Below are positions 1 to 10,843 of a DNA stretch of 64,000 nucleotides, piece by piece. The notes beneath the pieces are model-generated. The model worked only from the letters and a program-made list of their open reading frames with translations, searched no databases and was not told the origin of the DNA. Each line of letters starts with the position of its first letter. The stretch's first letter is position 1. Location of the stretch: contig SAXG01000031.1 of assembly GCA_012932865.1 (NCBI GenBank), positions 248,001 through 312,000 on the forward strand, written 5' to 3'. The DNA is from Amylostereum areolatum. Lineage: Eukaryota; Basidiomycota; Agaricomycetes; Russulales; Stereaceae. The position numbers were made by a program, and so were the translations under genes.

Positions 1-529
1 AGTTATCAATCAAAAATGATAGGTTTGGAATTGATTTTCTACCGATTCTTACCCATTTGATACAGGTTGCTCATAGGGAATCTGTATCAAGTTCCTTTTC
101 TGGGGGCTAATCTGAGTGTAAAACCATATGAATTTGATTGATAAATGGTCTCTACGGATATTTATGGTATCAGAAAGGTACACGAAGCCAAAGCATGTGA
201 CTCAAACAATGCATTTGCAATCTGTATTCGATGGCAGAACATACATTCGAAGCCACACATTTCTAGTTGCTTCATTCTAGCTTACTGCGCATGTGAAACC
301 CATGCTTTCACCATGTGTAGTCGGCTAGATAACATTGTATCAAAATTTGTCCCTTTCACTCCAGTTTTGAATCCGTGGGAATCGGGCTCAAATGGAATCC
401 TGCCCCCGGTGAAAGGAAGTCAACGCGACGCACGTGATCGTCGAGACTGAATTCGGTCGCGTCGCCGACTTTGGTCTCTTGTCCCTGACCATACACACTG
501 CTAACCCCCCGACTCTCGCTTTCTCGCAA
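1..529. other. upstream region without a recognised gene
   Basis: No conserved protein is visible in either strand. A 101-codon plus-strand open frame at 145-450 has no recognisable motif and no intron context, so it is not called. The last ~100 bases presumably hold the promoter and 5' leader of the nibrin-like gene that starts at 530. Confidence 0.5.
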
Positions 530-3500
530 ATGTGGGTCCTCACTGGCGCATTTGACGTTGAATTCTCAAAGGACCTGCCACCAGTCGCTCAACAGCCTCA
601 GAGTGCGTGATTCTCCAACTTTTCCTTCACGCTCATTGTATGTACCGACGCGACAGGAAGTAAGCTTCTGAAAACAGGGAGGAAGTATGAACTCGGGAGG
701 AAGGACAAGGATTTGATCGTCACACAGAAGAAGGTCTCCAAGGATAATGCGCATTTCATCGTTGGTGGCTGGAGCCCGGAGGATGTGGTGAGTGTCCTGT
801 TTTGCCGGCCTCTTCGTTTGGCGCATTAGCGTGTTCAACGAAACATATGCTTTCTTTGCAGGCGAAACCTAATCTGGTTCCGTCACTACACGTGTTCAAC
901 CCGAAACAGACCGCGATGAAGATCCTGCGGGGTGAGGACGGGGTTCCTGTGAACCCGGGCCAAACGGTTGAGATGCTGGATGGCGACGCATTGTACGTTG
1001 TCAGCGGGCTACCAATAACGTGAGGCTCTCTTTAATTTACTGCTGAAGGAGTACCTCGTTCTCACATGGCGTAGAGCTCGATGGGTCAAAGTATGTTGCT
1101 TTGAGACTCCGGGCAAAGTGCGTACGCCAGTATCACTCGAAGGCTGTGCTTCGCTGGGTACGTGCATTTTTCGCACTGTATGCATCCTATGCGCTAAATC
1201 AAACGCAGGCATCAACGTTGTACGAACGCTTGACCCCGCTATTACACATCACCTCATACCATCGTTTAGCCTCTCGCCCCCATTTGCGGCCTCGCTCCTG
1301 TCTGCGGCCAACTTCGTTAAACCGGAATGGTTGCAAGACTTGCTCAAGTTGGGCGCCTTTGCCAAAACGGACCCCAACTCCCTTGAATTCGCGTTCGCGC
1401 TCCCGCTCGAGAGCAAATACAGACCTGGATTTGGCCCAGGGCTCAAATCCGCATTGAAGAATCTCCAAACATGGGAACCGAATGAAGAGCGGCTCAATAT
1501 GTTCAAGGGAATGCGCTTTGTGTTTGTCGGGGAGAAGGGAAGAGAGATCGGGGATGGGTACCGGGATGTGGTTGAGCGAGGACAGGGTGTTTACGAGGCG
1601 TTTACGGTGGCATCCGGTCCGCAAAAGTGGAGGAGGCTGTTGGCGAAGAGCAAGGCCTGGGAGGAGGAACAGAGTGGTAAGGTAGCCCTAGTTGCTGACG
1701 GAGAGGATATGGAAGCTGCTGTCGGGGCGGACTCTTGGGAGGAGTTCATTGAAGAGGCTAAAAGGTGAACTTCTGCCTGTCCCCTTCATACGCAATGGCA
1801 CTGAAACAATATCGGACAGCTTCGGGTTGAAGTTCATACTACCAGAAAACATCCTTCAGGCTGTCGCATATGTGGATAAGTTCTACGTCGATTCTAGCGA
1901 TGACGCAGCCACAGCAGCCAACGGAGGTACGGTTCTTTTGTTTTCCCCCCCAAACGGATGCTAATTGTGATGACAGCCGGCTCTGCTCTACCGGAATGTG
2001 TGCCCAATACTCATGTGGACGAGCCCAGCATCGCGCCTGACATGGACTTGGAACTGCCAACACCCCTAAGGAGTTCAACGCGAGCCCGCTCACGACAGCC
2101 ATCACAAGCACCGGCCTCGCGACCACCAGCGCCGGTGGATCCACCATCGAAACCTCCGGAGCCAGAACCAGAGGTTGAAATTACTGCCGTCCGTCGGGTA
2201 AGTTCCAGCGTTTGTTGTGATACCTAGTGCTGACATATGTGCAGCCACCAAGGCGAAGAGGGGGACGAAGTAACCTCGCGTTTTTGGGCCTTGATGAGGA
2301 TTCCTTAATGAACGAAACGCCAGCCAAGACAACCCTACCGAGTGCGGTTGAAGCTCTTCCTGCACCATCGCCCGCCCTTTCCACAACGGTATGTGTTATC
2401 TAATCTCTCCCTGCACCTCCCCTTTCTAACTAAATTCACACATTATTTAGCTTCTGACACAAAGCGGTACTACGCGGCGACGCCGAAACAACAGCAGATC
2501 TGGTCTCGCGATGTTCGGACTAGAGGAGGACGACAAGTCGAAAGCGTCAGCCGCGGCGACCCAACTGGACAAGTTCAAGTCATTATTTGATGAAAGTCAC
2601 CCGGATCGGTTTCCGCCTGCGTCAGAGACCCTGTCAGGACTAGGAACGAATGGGTCGCTCACGTCGGAATCTCAGACGCAGGCACCTACTCAAGCTGGAG
2701 GTGCAAGGACGAGGACGAAGACATTAGCGGCTGTTGCGGAGGAAGAAGAAGAAGGGAGCAGTCAGAGCGGGGCCACGCAGGGATCCGGAAAGAAAAGGAA
2801 GGCGGTTGAGCTCGATGCAGAGGATGCAGAGATGCAGGAGATGTTGGACGACCCCGATGCGGATATGGAGGACGCGGCTCCGTCGACGCAGACGCAGAAG
2901 AAACGGGCCATCGAGGGTGTCAACGCCGTCAAGCCGGCGTCGCAGGCGGATGTGCCGAAGAAGCCAGCGTCAATGAAATACACCAAGCCGATGTCTGGAG
3001 CGAAGAAGGACGGCGAGAACGACGAGAAGAAAATGGACACAGACGACAAGTTCCTGAAAGCCGTCAACTCGACCAAACGCGGGAAGAAGAAGGAAGACGC
3101 GTTCGACCGCGATTTCAACAAGCTGCGTATTCCCAAGCCAGACATTGAGCGCGACGCTCAGAAGGCGGAGTGGGAAGTCCTGGCGGACTTCGGAAATGAT
3201 AATGTGAGGGGGAACTTTATGGTCATTGTGGAGCTGGACGTGGATACGAGCGTGAGGCCGGTGAGGAGGGCGAGGGGCGAGGGGGATCCAGAATGGGCTG
3301 GAAAGCCGGATTATAAGAAGTTCATGAAGGTGAGTTTCTATGGCTGTGGAAGCAAGGGCGGGAGCTAATGGCCTAAACAGAAAGCGCCAGCAGGACGAAG
3401 GAAGACTATCGAGCTCGTTGTCAGCGAAAGCGTCGACGATGGGATGGATGCTTGTGAGTGGTCACATATTATTGGGGGGTAAGTTCTGTCGAGCTGATTG

Positions 3501-4058
3501 CTTCTCTCAGCTATATTCCGGCCGAAGTCGCGTGCAGCGTCGGAGAGTCAAAGCCTATTTGATCGTTCGAGTATGGACATCATCCCCCCTCGAGGACAGT
3601 CTCGAACGCAAACCCAGGGGAAGGGCAAGGGCAAGATGAACGATATCCTGGAGGATTCGGACGAAGACCCCGAAGTGGCTGCACCTACACCTGCACCACG
3701 GGCCACGCGTGCACGAGGCAAGACCAAGACCCCAGCGCCCACCCGTGCGTCGTCGCGTGCTAAAAGTCAACAACCGCTCTTCTTGGACGACGAGGACGAA
3801 GACAACATGGGTGGGGGTCGACTGGGTGGTATCGGCGAAGAGGAAGATTTCGAAATCCTGGACGACCCATATGCGGACGAAGACGGTATGACCACGACGC
3901 TAAGGAGCAGCAGAGCGTCGGTGGAACCCACGCCGCGGACGATGGCGAAGCGGACGGCGGGAACGAAGAGGAAAGCACCCGCTCCCATCCAGGATGACGA
4001 TTCGGACGAAGGGACGTTCAAGGGCTTCAAGGGCCGCAAGAGGGGGCGCGTCGTATGA
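530..4058 (+). CDS. NBS1: nibrin-like protein (Nbs1/Xrs2 family), MRN double-strand-break repair complex
   Basis: This is the FHA/BRCT subunit of the Mre11-Rad50-Nbs1 complex, which senses DNA double-strand breaks in the nucleus and recruits the Tel1/ATM kinase. The protein starts MWVLTG, as nibrins characteristically start with MW. An N-terminal FHA domain follows (GRKYELGRKDKD, then VSKDNAHFIV). Around 1,210-1,770 a BRCT-type region contains FVKPEWLQDLLK. Then comes a long low-complexity, charged linker. Near 3,300-3,420 the spliced product reads KPDYKKFMKKAP, which matches the Mre11-binding segment of nibrins. The C-terminal tail has an acidic stretch (EEEDFEILDDPY) and ends in basic residues. 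Exon 1 (from 530) joins codon-phase-correctly to exon 2 near 656, and at least six introns follow. Exon joints between 1,765 and 2,500 are the least certain. Confidence 0.85.
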
Positions 4059-4311
4059 TCTTCCTTCGTGTATTTGACTTCCTGCTATGTCGTGTTTTCA
4101 TCTCGTTTTCATCTCTAATACCTGGATAGCTTCACCTGCACTACTAATCGTACCAATGCAACTGAGTAATTGAACGAATAACGAGATGTTGACTTGTCAA
4201 TATGTTTTTAAAAACGCCTTACGTTTACGCACGAGAGTGATCCTGATTTGGACATGCGCGAGGAGCACGACGGTGGAGAGGGCGGGTTCAGCACGCTCCT
4301 CGTCTTGTACG

Positions 4312-5988
4312 ATGAGCACGACATATCCTACCATCCAATCACGCCCCGTACAACCACGCGTACAAACGACATGCTCAACCTGCAAGCAACCTATCGAGTT
4401 CGACGTGCCCAGCCCGACACCCCGCCCCGCTACCGTGCTCAATATTCGATGTCATAACTGCACCTCTGGCTTCACCCACACTTTCTACCCAACCCAGGTT
4501 CAGGGTGGTCTGGGCTCCTCATCTGTCGAAAACTCTCGTCCTTCGTCTTCTCAACAACAGTCCGCTCGCAAAGGACGTAAGATCGGCACACAGGAGCGCC
4601 CGCTCGAAACGGGATACTATGACATTCTTGGAGTGCCTGTCGATGCTACCACGGACGACATCAAGAAGGCATATCGTGCGTTACAGCTCGCCCTCTCATT
4701 TTCTGCTCTACTCACGCAGCTCGATAGGACGCCTGGCCATCAAGCACCACCCGGACAAGAACAGAGATGACCCACATGCGGAGGACCGCTTCAAGGACAT
4801 CGCGATCGCATACCAAACCCTCTCAGATCCCACTCTACGTCACAAGTACAACGAGTTTGGGTCAAAGGAGAGCGCACCCGAGGGCGGGTTCGTCGATCCC
4901 GAAGAGGTCTTTGGCGCAATTTTCGGTGGAGACAGGTTTATTCCTATTATTGGAAACATCAGCCTGGCCCACGATATGAAGACGGCTCTGCAGGAGGCGG
5001 ATGAAATGGAGTCAGAGGAACCCACGCAAAGGGATGCGAAAGGGAGAGAGATTATCAGCCCGGAGGAAAAGGCGAGAAGGGACGAGAAGGCTAGGAAAGC
5101 TGCCGCCGAGGTGTGTTTTTAATGTCTTCTTCTTGTTCTCAGCTCGACTAAGGTGCCATATAGAAAGCAGAAGTGCGTGAAGAACGCGTGAAGAAGCTGG
5201 TAGATAATCTAGAACGCAAGCTTGGGATCTTCACCGAGTCTGCCACGGGTCCGGACGACAAGGACGTCGCGGAGAGCTGGAAGACCATATGCACTCTCGA
5301 GGCCGAGTACGTGTACTTCCCTGGTTTGGTCTCCTCCTTGTACTCACGTTCGCAGGGAGCTGAAGAAGGAGTCGTACGGAATCGAGCTGCTGCAGGCCAT
5401 CGGCTTTGTCTATGTATCCAAGGCGAAGCATTACCTCGCCACTAGCCAAACCTTCATGGGCGTAGGTGGATGGTTGCACAACGTACAAGGAAAATACCAC
5501 GTGTTCAGCGAGACGTGAGTTTTGCGCATTGTGCCCTTCGAGAATGTTTCTGACATCGGAATAGCGTTTCGACACTACGATCTGCTATCGAACTCAAAGC
5601 CGTCTTTGACCAAATACAGGCTGCTGAGCAGTCCGGCACCCTTAGCCCCGAAGAGAAGAAGCGATTGGAGGAGCAAGCGGCGGAAAAGGGTCTACAGGCT
5701 CTTTTCAAGGTATACTTTCTTTCTTTTGAAGCTACTTGTCTTCTTCTGACGGTCGGTCTACAGGGTACGAAGCTTGAAGTCGAGTCCGTCCTGCGAGAGA
5801 CATGCGACCGTGTGCTCGGCGATCCTTCTGTTACACGCGAGAAGGCAACCCTGCGTGCAGTGGCACTGCAGCTTCTTGGACAGTCCTACATGGACGCTCG
5901 CAAGGATGCGGATGAGGCCAAAGAGGAGAGCGAGTATGTGCGCATTGAGACGAAGAGCAGCCGAGAACGTGCGCGAAAGGGGGTGTGA
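4312..5988 (+). CDS. J-domain co-chaperone, Caj1/Djp1-like (DnaJ plus X domain)
   Basis: This is a type-III Hsp40, a J-domain protein that stimulates Hsp70 ATPase activity. After a short zinc-binding-like leader with two CxxC pairs (CSTCKQP and CHNCTSG), the J domain begins at ETGYYDILGVP. Its HPD motif is intact once the intron 4676-4727 is removed, giving AYRRLAIKHHPDKN. The rest is the DnaJ-X region seen in yeast Caj1 and Djp1: an EEVFGAIFGGDRF segment, a charged stretch with EKARRDEKARKAAAE, and helices down to QLLGQSYMDARKDADE. Several introns of 50-60 nt interrupt the gene. The start was chosen at the ATG giving MSTTYPT, in frame with the CxxC region. The CxxC leader is absent from yeast Caj1, so an organelle- or membrane-specific role is possible. 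There is no transmembrane segment. Confidence 0.85.
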
Positions 5989-6338
5989 GACATAGATCGA
6001 CGTAATGTATATTTTAGCTACCTCTCCGTTTGTCTTTGCTCATCCACCATCCTCATCTGTATCTTATTGTGCATCGAGAAGCGTTGTATGCCTCTTTTGT
6101 ATCATGCTTTACCATTTTGCATCGGTGCCGACTCAACCGCTGGCCGCTTACTAATGAGAGGTATACATGTCCGCCGACATATGTTTCTGTCGACAGACCT
6201 TCTATTTTGTCCACGGTATGGATCCTCGTCACAACCCATACTTTTCTCCGGTCCATGTTGATTCACATGCCATCACAGTCCTGTCCAATATCCTATCCAA
6301 CGATCAAACCGTATTTGGCATACTTCCACTCCTACGTT
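5989..6338. other. intergenic, convergent 3' ends
   Basis: This lies between the stop of the J-protein gene and the stop of the minus-strand hydrophobin gene, so it should contain two 3' UTRs. Small open frames here have no conserved content. Confidence 0.5.
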
Positions 6339-6837
6339 TCACAGGTTCAGGTTGACGGGAACGCATCCAATAGCGACAAGACCGTCTGAATGACATTCCT
6401 AGATAAGCACCCAAGGTGGCTAACAAGAGGGAGAACAGACTTACTGAAGTCGTTGTTTTCGCAGCAGACGGCGTTCGCGGAGCTAAGCGAGTCACTCATC
6501 AGACACTGGTGTCAAACTTAACTGGCGCATATACTTACCAGTCATTGCCTCCAACGCCGATGATGGAGAGAGGGCTGCAGGTGATGCCAACGGGGACGTC
6601 CGAGTCCTGGACGATAATACCCAGGTTTGAGAGGATGGGCGCGACAACGCTGCTCCCTGCCGTGCCGACGCTATCGCAACACTGAACTGGTGCGGTGTCG
6701 CACTGGCTGGCGGGCTCGGTGCCGGTAGGGGCGGGTGCAGTGACAGTGACAGTGGTGGTGACGGGCGGAGATCCGCCAGCGGCAGCGGTGCCAGCGAAGG
6801 CAAGGACGACAGCGGAGAGAGTGAGTTTAGAGAACAT
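6339..6837 (-). CDS. class I hydrophobin
   Basis: This is a small secreted amphipathic protein that self-assembles at air-water or cell-wall interfaces of aerial hyphae and fruit bodies. A signal peptide (MFSKLTLSAVVLAFAGTAAA) leads into a short Thr-rich spacer. The eight-cysteine pattern C-CC-C-C-CC-C is complete after splicing: CDTAPVQCCD, GITCSPL, GNDCSANAVCCEN, then GLVAIGCVPVNLNL and stop. There are three exons, about 6539-6837, 6445-6482 and 6339-6385, joined in phase with GT..AG ends. The product is about 127 aa, a usual length for class I. The second exon is only 38 nt, so an intron-blind ORF search would miss the last four cysteines. Confidence 0.95.
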
Positions 6838-8628
6838 GATGAGGCAATTGAGTGGTGCTGGCTGCGAGGTGAGCTTGCTGGAGAATTTACTGGCCGATGC
6901 TCACCAATTTATACCTTCCTCGTTTTCCTCAGTGTGCTTCGCGAATCCACTGTTCGTTGATGTCCGGAGAGTTGCGCCGGTCTGGACAGTGAGAATTGGT
7001 GCAAGAAGCTGCTCAGCGCGTCATGAATACCAAAGTACGGTATTTTTACCACCCCACAAAACGTTTCGCGGCGTGGTTTAACCCAAGGAAGGAAACGTAT
7101 GTCTTCCCCGTCACTGTCCACGTTATTATGGATCTCGCCTGACCAAGTATGCATATAATAGACCTGATGTTCATTGGAAGACGAAGGAGGGGGATCTTCC
7201 GAGGGGGTGGAGAACAACGTCACCTACCGTTTTAGTACTATCCGACCGTGCGCCGTCCTGCTGGACCAGCTGGAACCCGGGATTATGCTGCTCTTGACAT
7301 GCTTGATATTTCTTCATGTGCGGACTGCTCCTTCATACCTGTTCCTTGGCGTGTTTGTGGAGTGTTTCGAACTCACCCTCATCTTTTAGGGGCAATAGAC
7401 CTGTGGCTAGACCACACCACTCGCTCACCAACATGATTGCGACGGCCGTATGCGCCTCCTGTGTCCCCTTCCACGTATGTAACGCTCAGTGTGAACCTTA
7501 ACTATGGGTGTGGGAGCGGTACGGGGATGTTTGTAGCGCTCAACTCACCTGGCCGAGTTACACGGGCAAACCCTTTGTTCCAAAGCCGCCCGATGTACTA
7601 CTAGCAATTCAGTCATACCCCAAAGACACAGAGATCGCCTTAGGTTTTGCCTACCATCTGCTGTCTTTGTGCGATTTGTCTGTAGGCTCCAGTCAAGCGC
7701 CTTCTCCTCATGCGCGCAGCAACGTCCATGTGTGTAGACCCATTCTCATAGAACAACTTCGGTGTAAGCGAGAACTGTCACTGACGGACCCCGTAGTCTT
7801 GGGCATACTTCTCCTCTGTCCCGCGTTCTGTCTTCCGTGCGGCAATCTGCCACGCTGGCTAAGATGAATACACATGTGCATCTGATGTGACAACCACGAA
7901 GGATGACGAAGTAACGTTCGAGGACAAGGGACGCGTAGGGATTCCGGGGGTACTGTGGCTCGATCCCCTAGTTGATCAATAGATGTCCCACTTCCACCAT
8001 TGAGATGCATGCCGACTCCGCGGGGATTGATTTTGTTATAGTCCCCCGTATCACCGCGGTTCCTATGCCCGTGTGTTATGAAATGCGTGCCAGTGGAGTC
8101 CTCCCCCAGCTCGAACCACAAAGGACTGCTTGTATGCCAATTAGAGCATGCACGACTCGAAATCCTCGACATCCAATTCCGGACACAAGGGCTTGAAGAG
8201 CCAAATACCTCGGTCCCCCTGGCGCAGTACTTTTGAACTTAGCGTATCCACGATCAATTATCGCTAGCTATCCACCACCACGGATATGCCGCAAGCCAAC
8301 CCCCTTCGATTTGTGGCGTCGACAGATGCGTGACCGGAATGTTCATATTCAGCGCTCAGTGCTCACAACAGGCGTCGATGAGCCCACCGTTCGGGAGAGA
8401 AAGCTCTCACCGAAGAGCGCTATTGAATACGATCGTCAGAACCTGAAACGCATGCGTTCGTTGCGCATGTCTTCTCCTACCAGATATGAGATATTGTATC
8501 TGGCCTGGTCGGGTGATCGTTTTATTTGCGTTGTAGTGGTGCTATACTGGATTTCGGTCGCGTATGAATCTCCACAATGTCAACCCTCCACGACGTCCAT
8601 TACATCTATGATACAACGTCATGGGATA
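6838..8628. other. 1.8-kb region without a supported gene
   Basis: This contains the hydrophobin promoter at its left end. Open frames on both strands (for example 7508-7867 plus, 7708-8172 minus, 8233-8844 plus) show no recognisable domain, and the last one lies antisense to the TFIIIC subunit gene. No tRNA or long repeat was seen. Confidence 0.5.
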
Positions 8629-9391
8629 TTAGCGATGGGGTATAGGAAGAACACTCGGATAGTACGTACCTCCACCTTCATCTTTCTGAAATTTCTTCCC
8701 CCGTCCTCGACCCCTACCCCTTCCACGGCCTCTACCTCGCCCACGCGAAGTGGATGGGGTCGCGCTACCAACACTGATGTCTATGATCGGCGACGTCCCA
8801 GATATTGTATCATGGGCAAGTCCAGGGTCGTCCACGGATCTTGAAGGACCAGCTTGAGATGAAGCAGTACTTTGAGCCTTCGGCCTGAGTTCAACGTCTT
8901 TGAAGCGTATGCGCTGCTCCGTGTTCGCCAGATGTACCATGTGTCGTTTGGTAGGATCGATATCGTCTGAAAGTTATCAAGAACACAACATCAACATGGT
9001 GTGAATGCCACCATGCCACGGTGAAGTCCAACCTTTCTCTTCAGAGAACAGGAGCTCTGTACCGAGCAAGCCTTGGTGTTGACCCCGAAAAATCGTCCCG
9101 GATAGTTGTAAGAATGGAGATGGAGTGTCGAGACCCTGTTAGATGAAGGTAAGCCCCAGTCTGCGTCCCCCGTGCGAGACGGGGAGATGGACGTGTGGAC
9201 ATGAGAAACTTACTGACAATCAAACGGTAGGTCGAGCTACTCGGGAGCAGGGTAGGCTCTATGGTTCCCAAATCCAGGGTCACGTAGGACACTTCTTCTT
9301 CTATCTCTCCATCTTCGCCGCGAAAATACTCGTCGTCTGGGCCGAAAACGTCCACATGCTTGTACCCTGGACAGAGAGAAGCGCGGGTCAT
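8629..9391 (-). CDS. TFIIIC tau55-like subunit (TFIIIC_sub6 domain)
   Basis: This is a probable small subunit of the RNA polymerase III initiation factor TFIIIC (tau55/Sfc7 family), which helps recognise tRNA gene promoters. The family signature reads VSYVTLDLGTIEPTLLPSSS, then after an intron GLDTPSPFLQLSGTIFRG and GLLGTELLFSEEK. A second intron near 8966-9047 leads into DDIDPTKRHMVHLANTEQRIRF and an RG-repeat tail (GRGRGRGRGRG). The 3' end may hold a further intron, because a GTACGT donor-like site follows the RG tail, so the last ~12 codons are uncertain. The start at 9391 is the first in-frame ATG of the first exon seen. The gene is divergent to the methyltransferase at 9635, about 240 bp away. 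Confidence 0.8.
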
Positions 9392-9634
9392 ACGAACTTG
9401 ATGAGAGCAAGCGTTCTAAAAATCAAGCTGTCAACTCATCCGAAGAAGAATCTTTCACACTTGCGAATAAAGATAAAGCAACCCACCTACCAGCTAAGTA
9501 TGAGAACAACTATAAGTTCACATGCAGAGTCCAGAATCCAGATAACGGTTATTCGACTCGGGTATTGTTTGTTCTGCAAGCTGCAGCCAAACAACCGCTT
9601 TGCTAGTTCATTACGTAATGAACGCGTCTTGCCC

Positions 9635-10573
9635 ATGTCTTTCCGTCCCACCGCATCGCTCCTCTCGAAAACACAATCCTCTAAAACCTGGCTCGCACGC
9701 CATTTCGACGACCCTTACGTCAAACAGCGTACCTCGCATGTCTACCGCTCCCGTTCCGCGTTCAAGCTCCTCGGAATCGACAGCAAGAACAAGATGCTCT
9801 TCCGACATGAAGGCGTGCGCGCTGTTGTGGATCTTGGAGCTGCTCCTGGAGGGTGGAGTCAGGTAGTAGCAGGAATTATGGGCTTGGGAGGGGAAAAGTC
9901 CAAAGCAAAGACAGAAGAAAGTTGGGGTATCAAGTCGCAGGACGGTCTTTGGAGTTCACCACCAGTACGTCCTCCGGTGCCCACACCTCCTTCGGTCAAC
10001 AAACGCACTATCGTCGCACTGGATCGCCTTAAAATGGATCCCATCGCCGGCGTTCACACGCTCCAAATGGACTTCCTGGATCCCGACGCCGAAGGTGTTA
10101 TTGCCGAGGTATTGAGGAGGGACGGTATTGAGGATGGCAAGGCAGATGTAGTCCTGTCCGACATGGCGGCGAACATGACGGGAAACAGGATCAGTGACAC
10201 CGAATCGTCGCTCGAAATCTGCAACGCGGTCATGGAATTCTGTAAGAAGCATCTGCGCTCGGCGCAGGACGAGGGACATCGTCATGGAGGTTCTCTTTTG
10301 TGCGTTCTCGCTTCTTCTCTCTCTCACTATTGTAGCTAACCTTTCCACACGGGCAGGATCAAATATTTCCAATCTCCCGAATTGCAGTTCTTCCGTCGCC
10401 AACAACTGGAACCTCATTTCCGTATCGTTCTACATGTCAAGCCTGATGCCAGCCGCTCCGAGTCGAGCGAGGCGTACTGGCTGTGTAAAGGCTTTGGTGA
10501 ATTCCGTGAAAAGAAGTCCAAGCTGTCGTTCCCGACCTTGCCTGTCTACCCTACCACTGCCAGCTCGGCTTGA
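9635..10573 (+). CDS. MRM2: mitochondrial rRNA 2'-O-ribose methyltransferase, FtsJ/RrmJ family (Mrm2-like)
   Basis: This is an S-adenosylmethionine-dependent enzyme expected to methylate a 2'-hydroxyl of the large mitochondrial rRNA. The FtsJ fold is clear: SRSAFKLLGID with the first catalytic Lys, the SAM-binding motif AVVDLGAAPGGWSQV, catalytic Asp in VVLSDMAANMTG, and catalytic Lys in LLIKYFQ. The downstream EAYWLCKGF segment supplies the last residue of the K-D-K-E tetrad. Two exons join at 10299/10357 with GT..AG ends. The basic N-terminus (MSFRPTASLLSKTQSSKTWLAR stretch, two segments) resembles a mitochondrial presequence. An in-frame ATG about 130 bases upstream is possible, but what it would add looks like 5' leader. 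A ~35-residue insertion after the SAM motif is typical of fungal Mrm2. Confidence 0.9.
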
Positions 10574-10843
10574 GCCCCTCCTCGTGGGCGCTTCTCCGAT
10601 ACTTGGTGCACGCATACATTTGAATTGACATCGACGTATTATTCTCTTGATCGCACTGTGATATCTTTGCTGGACCCGGGAAACGCGAACGTTGAACTCA
10701 GAATGGGTGGGGGACAATGCCGGGTGTGCATTCGGAATGAAGTAGCCCACGAAATAAATGGTATACACGCGTGATTCGACTGATCAGATCATCAGAGCTT
10801 CAGTAGCTTCAGCGATTAGCTAAGTATCCCATCTAGAGTGTCG

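Noticed and set aside
145..450. 101-codon plus-strand open frame near the left edge
   Set aside because: No motif, no intron context and composition like the flanking non-coding sequence.
8233..8844. 203-codon plus-strand open frame
   Set aside because: It overlaps the TFIIIC subunit gene antisense, and its C-terminal part is the reverse of that gene's RG-repeat tail.
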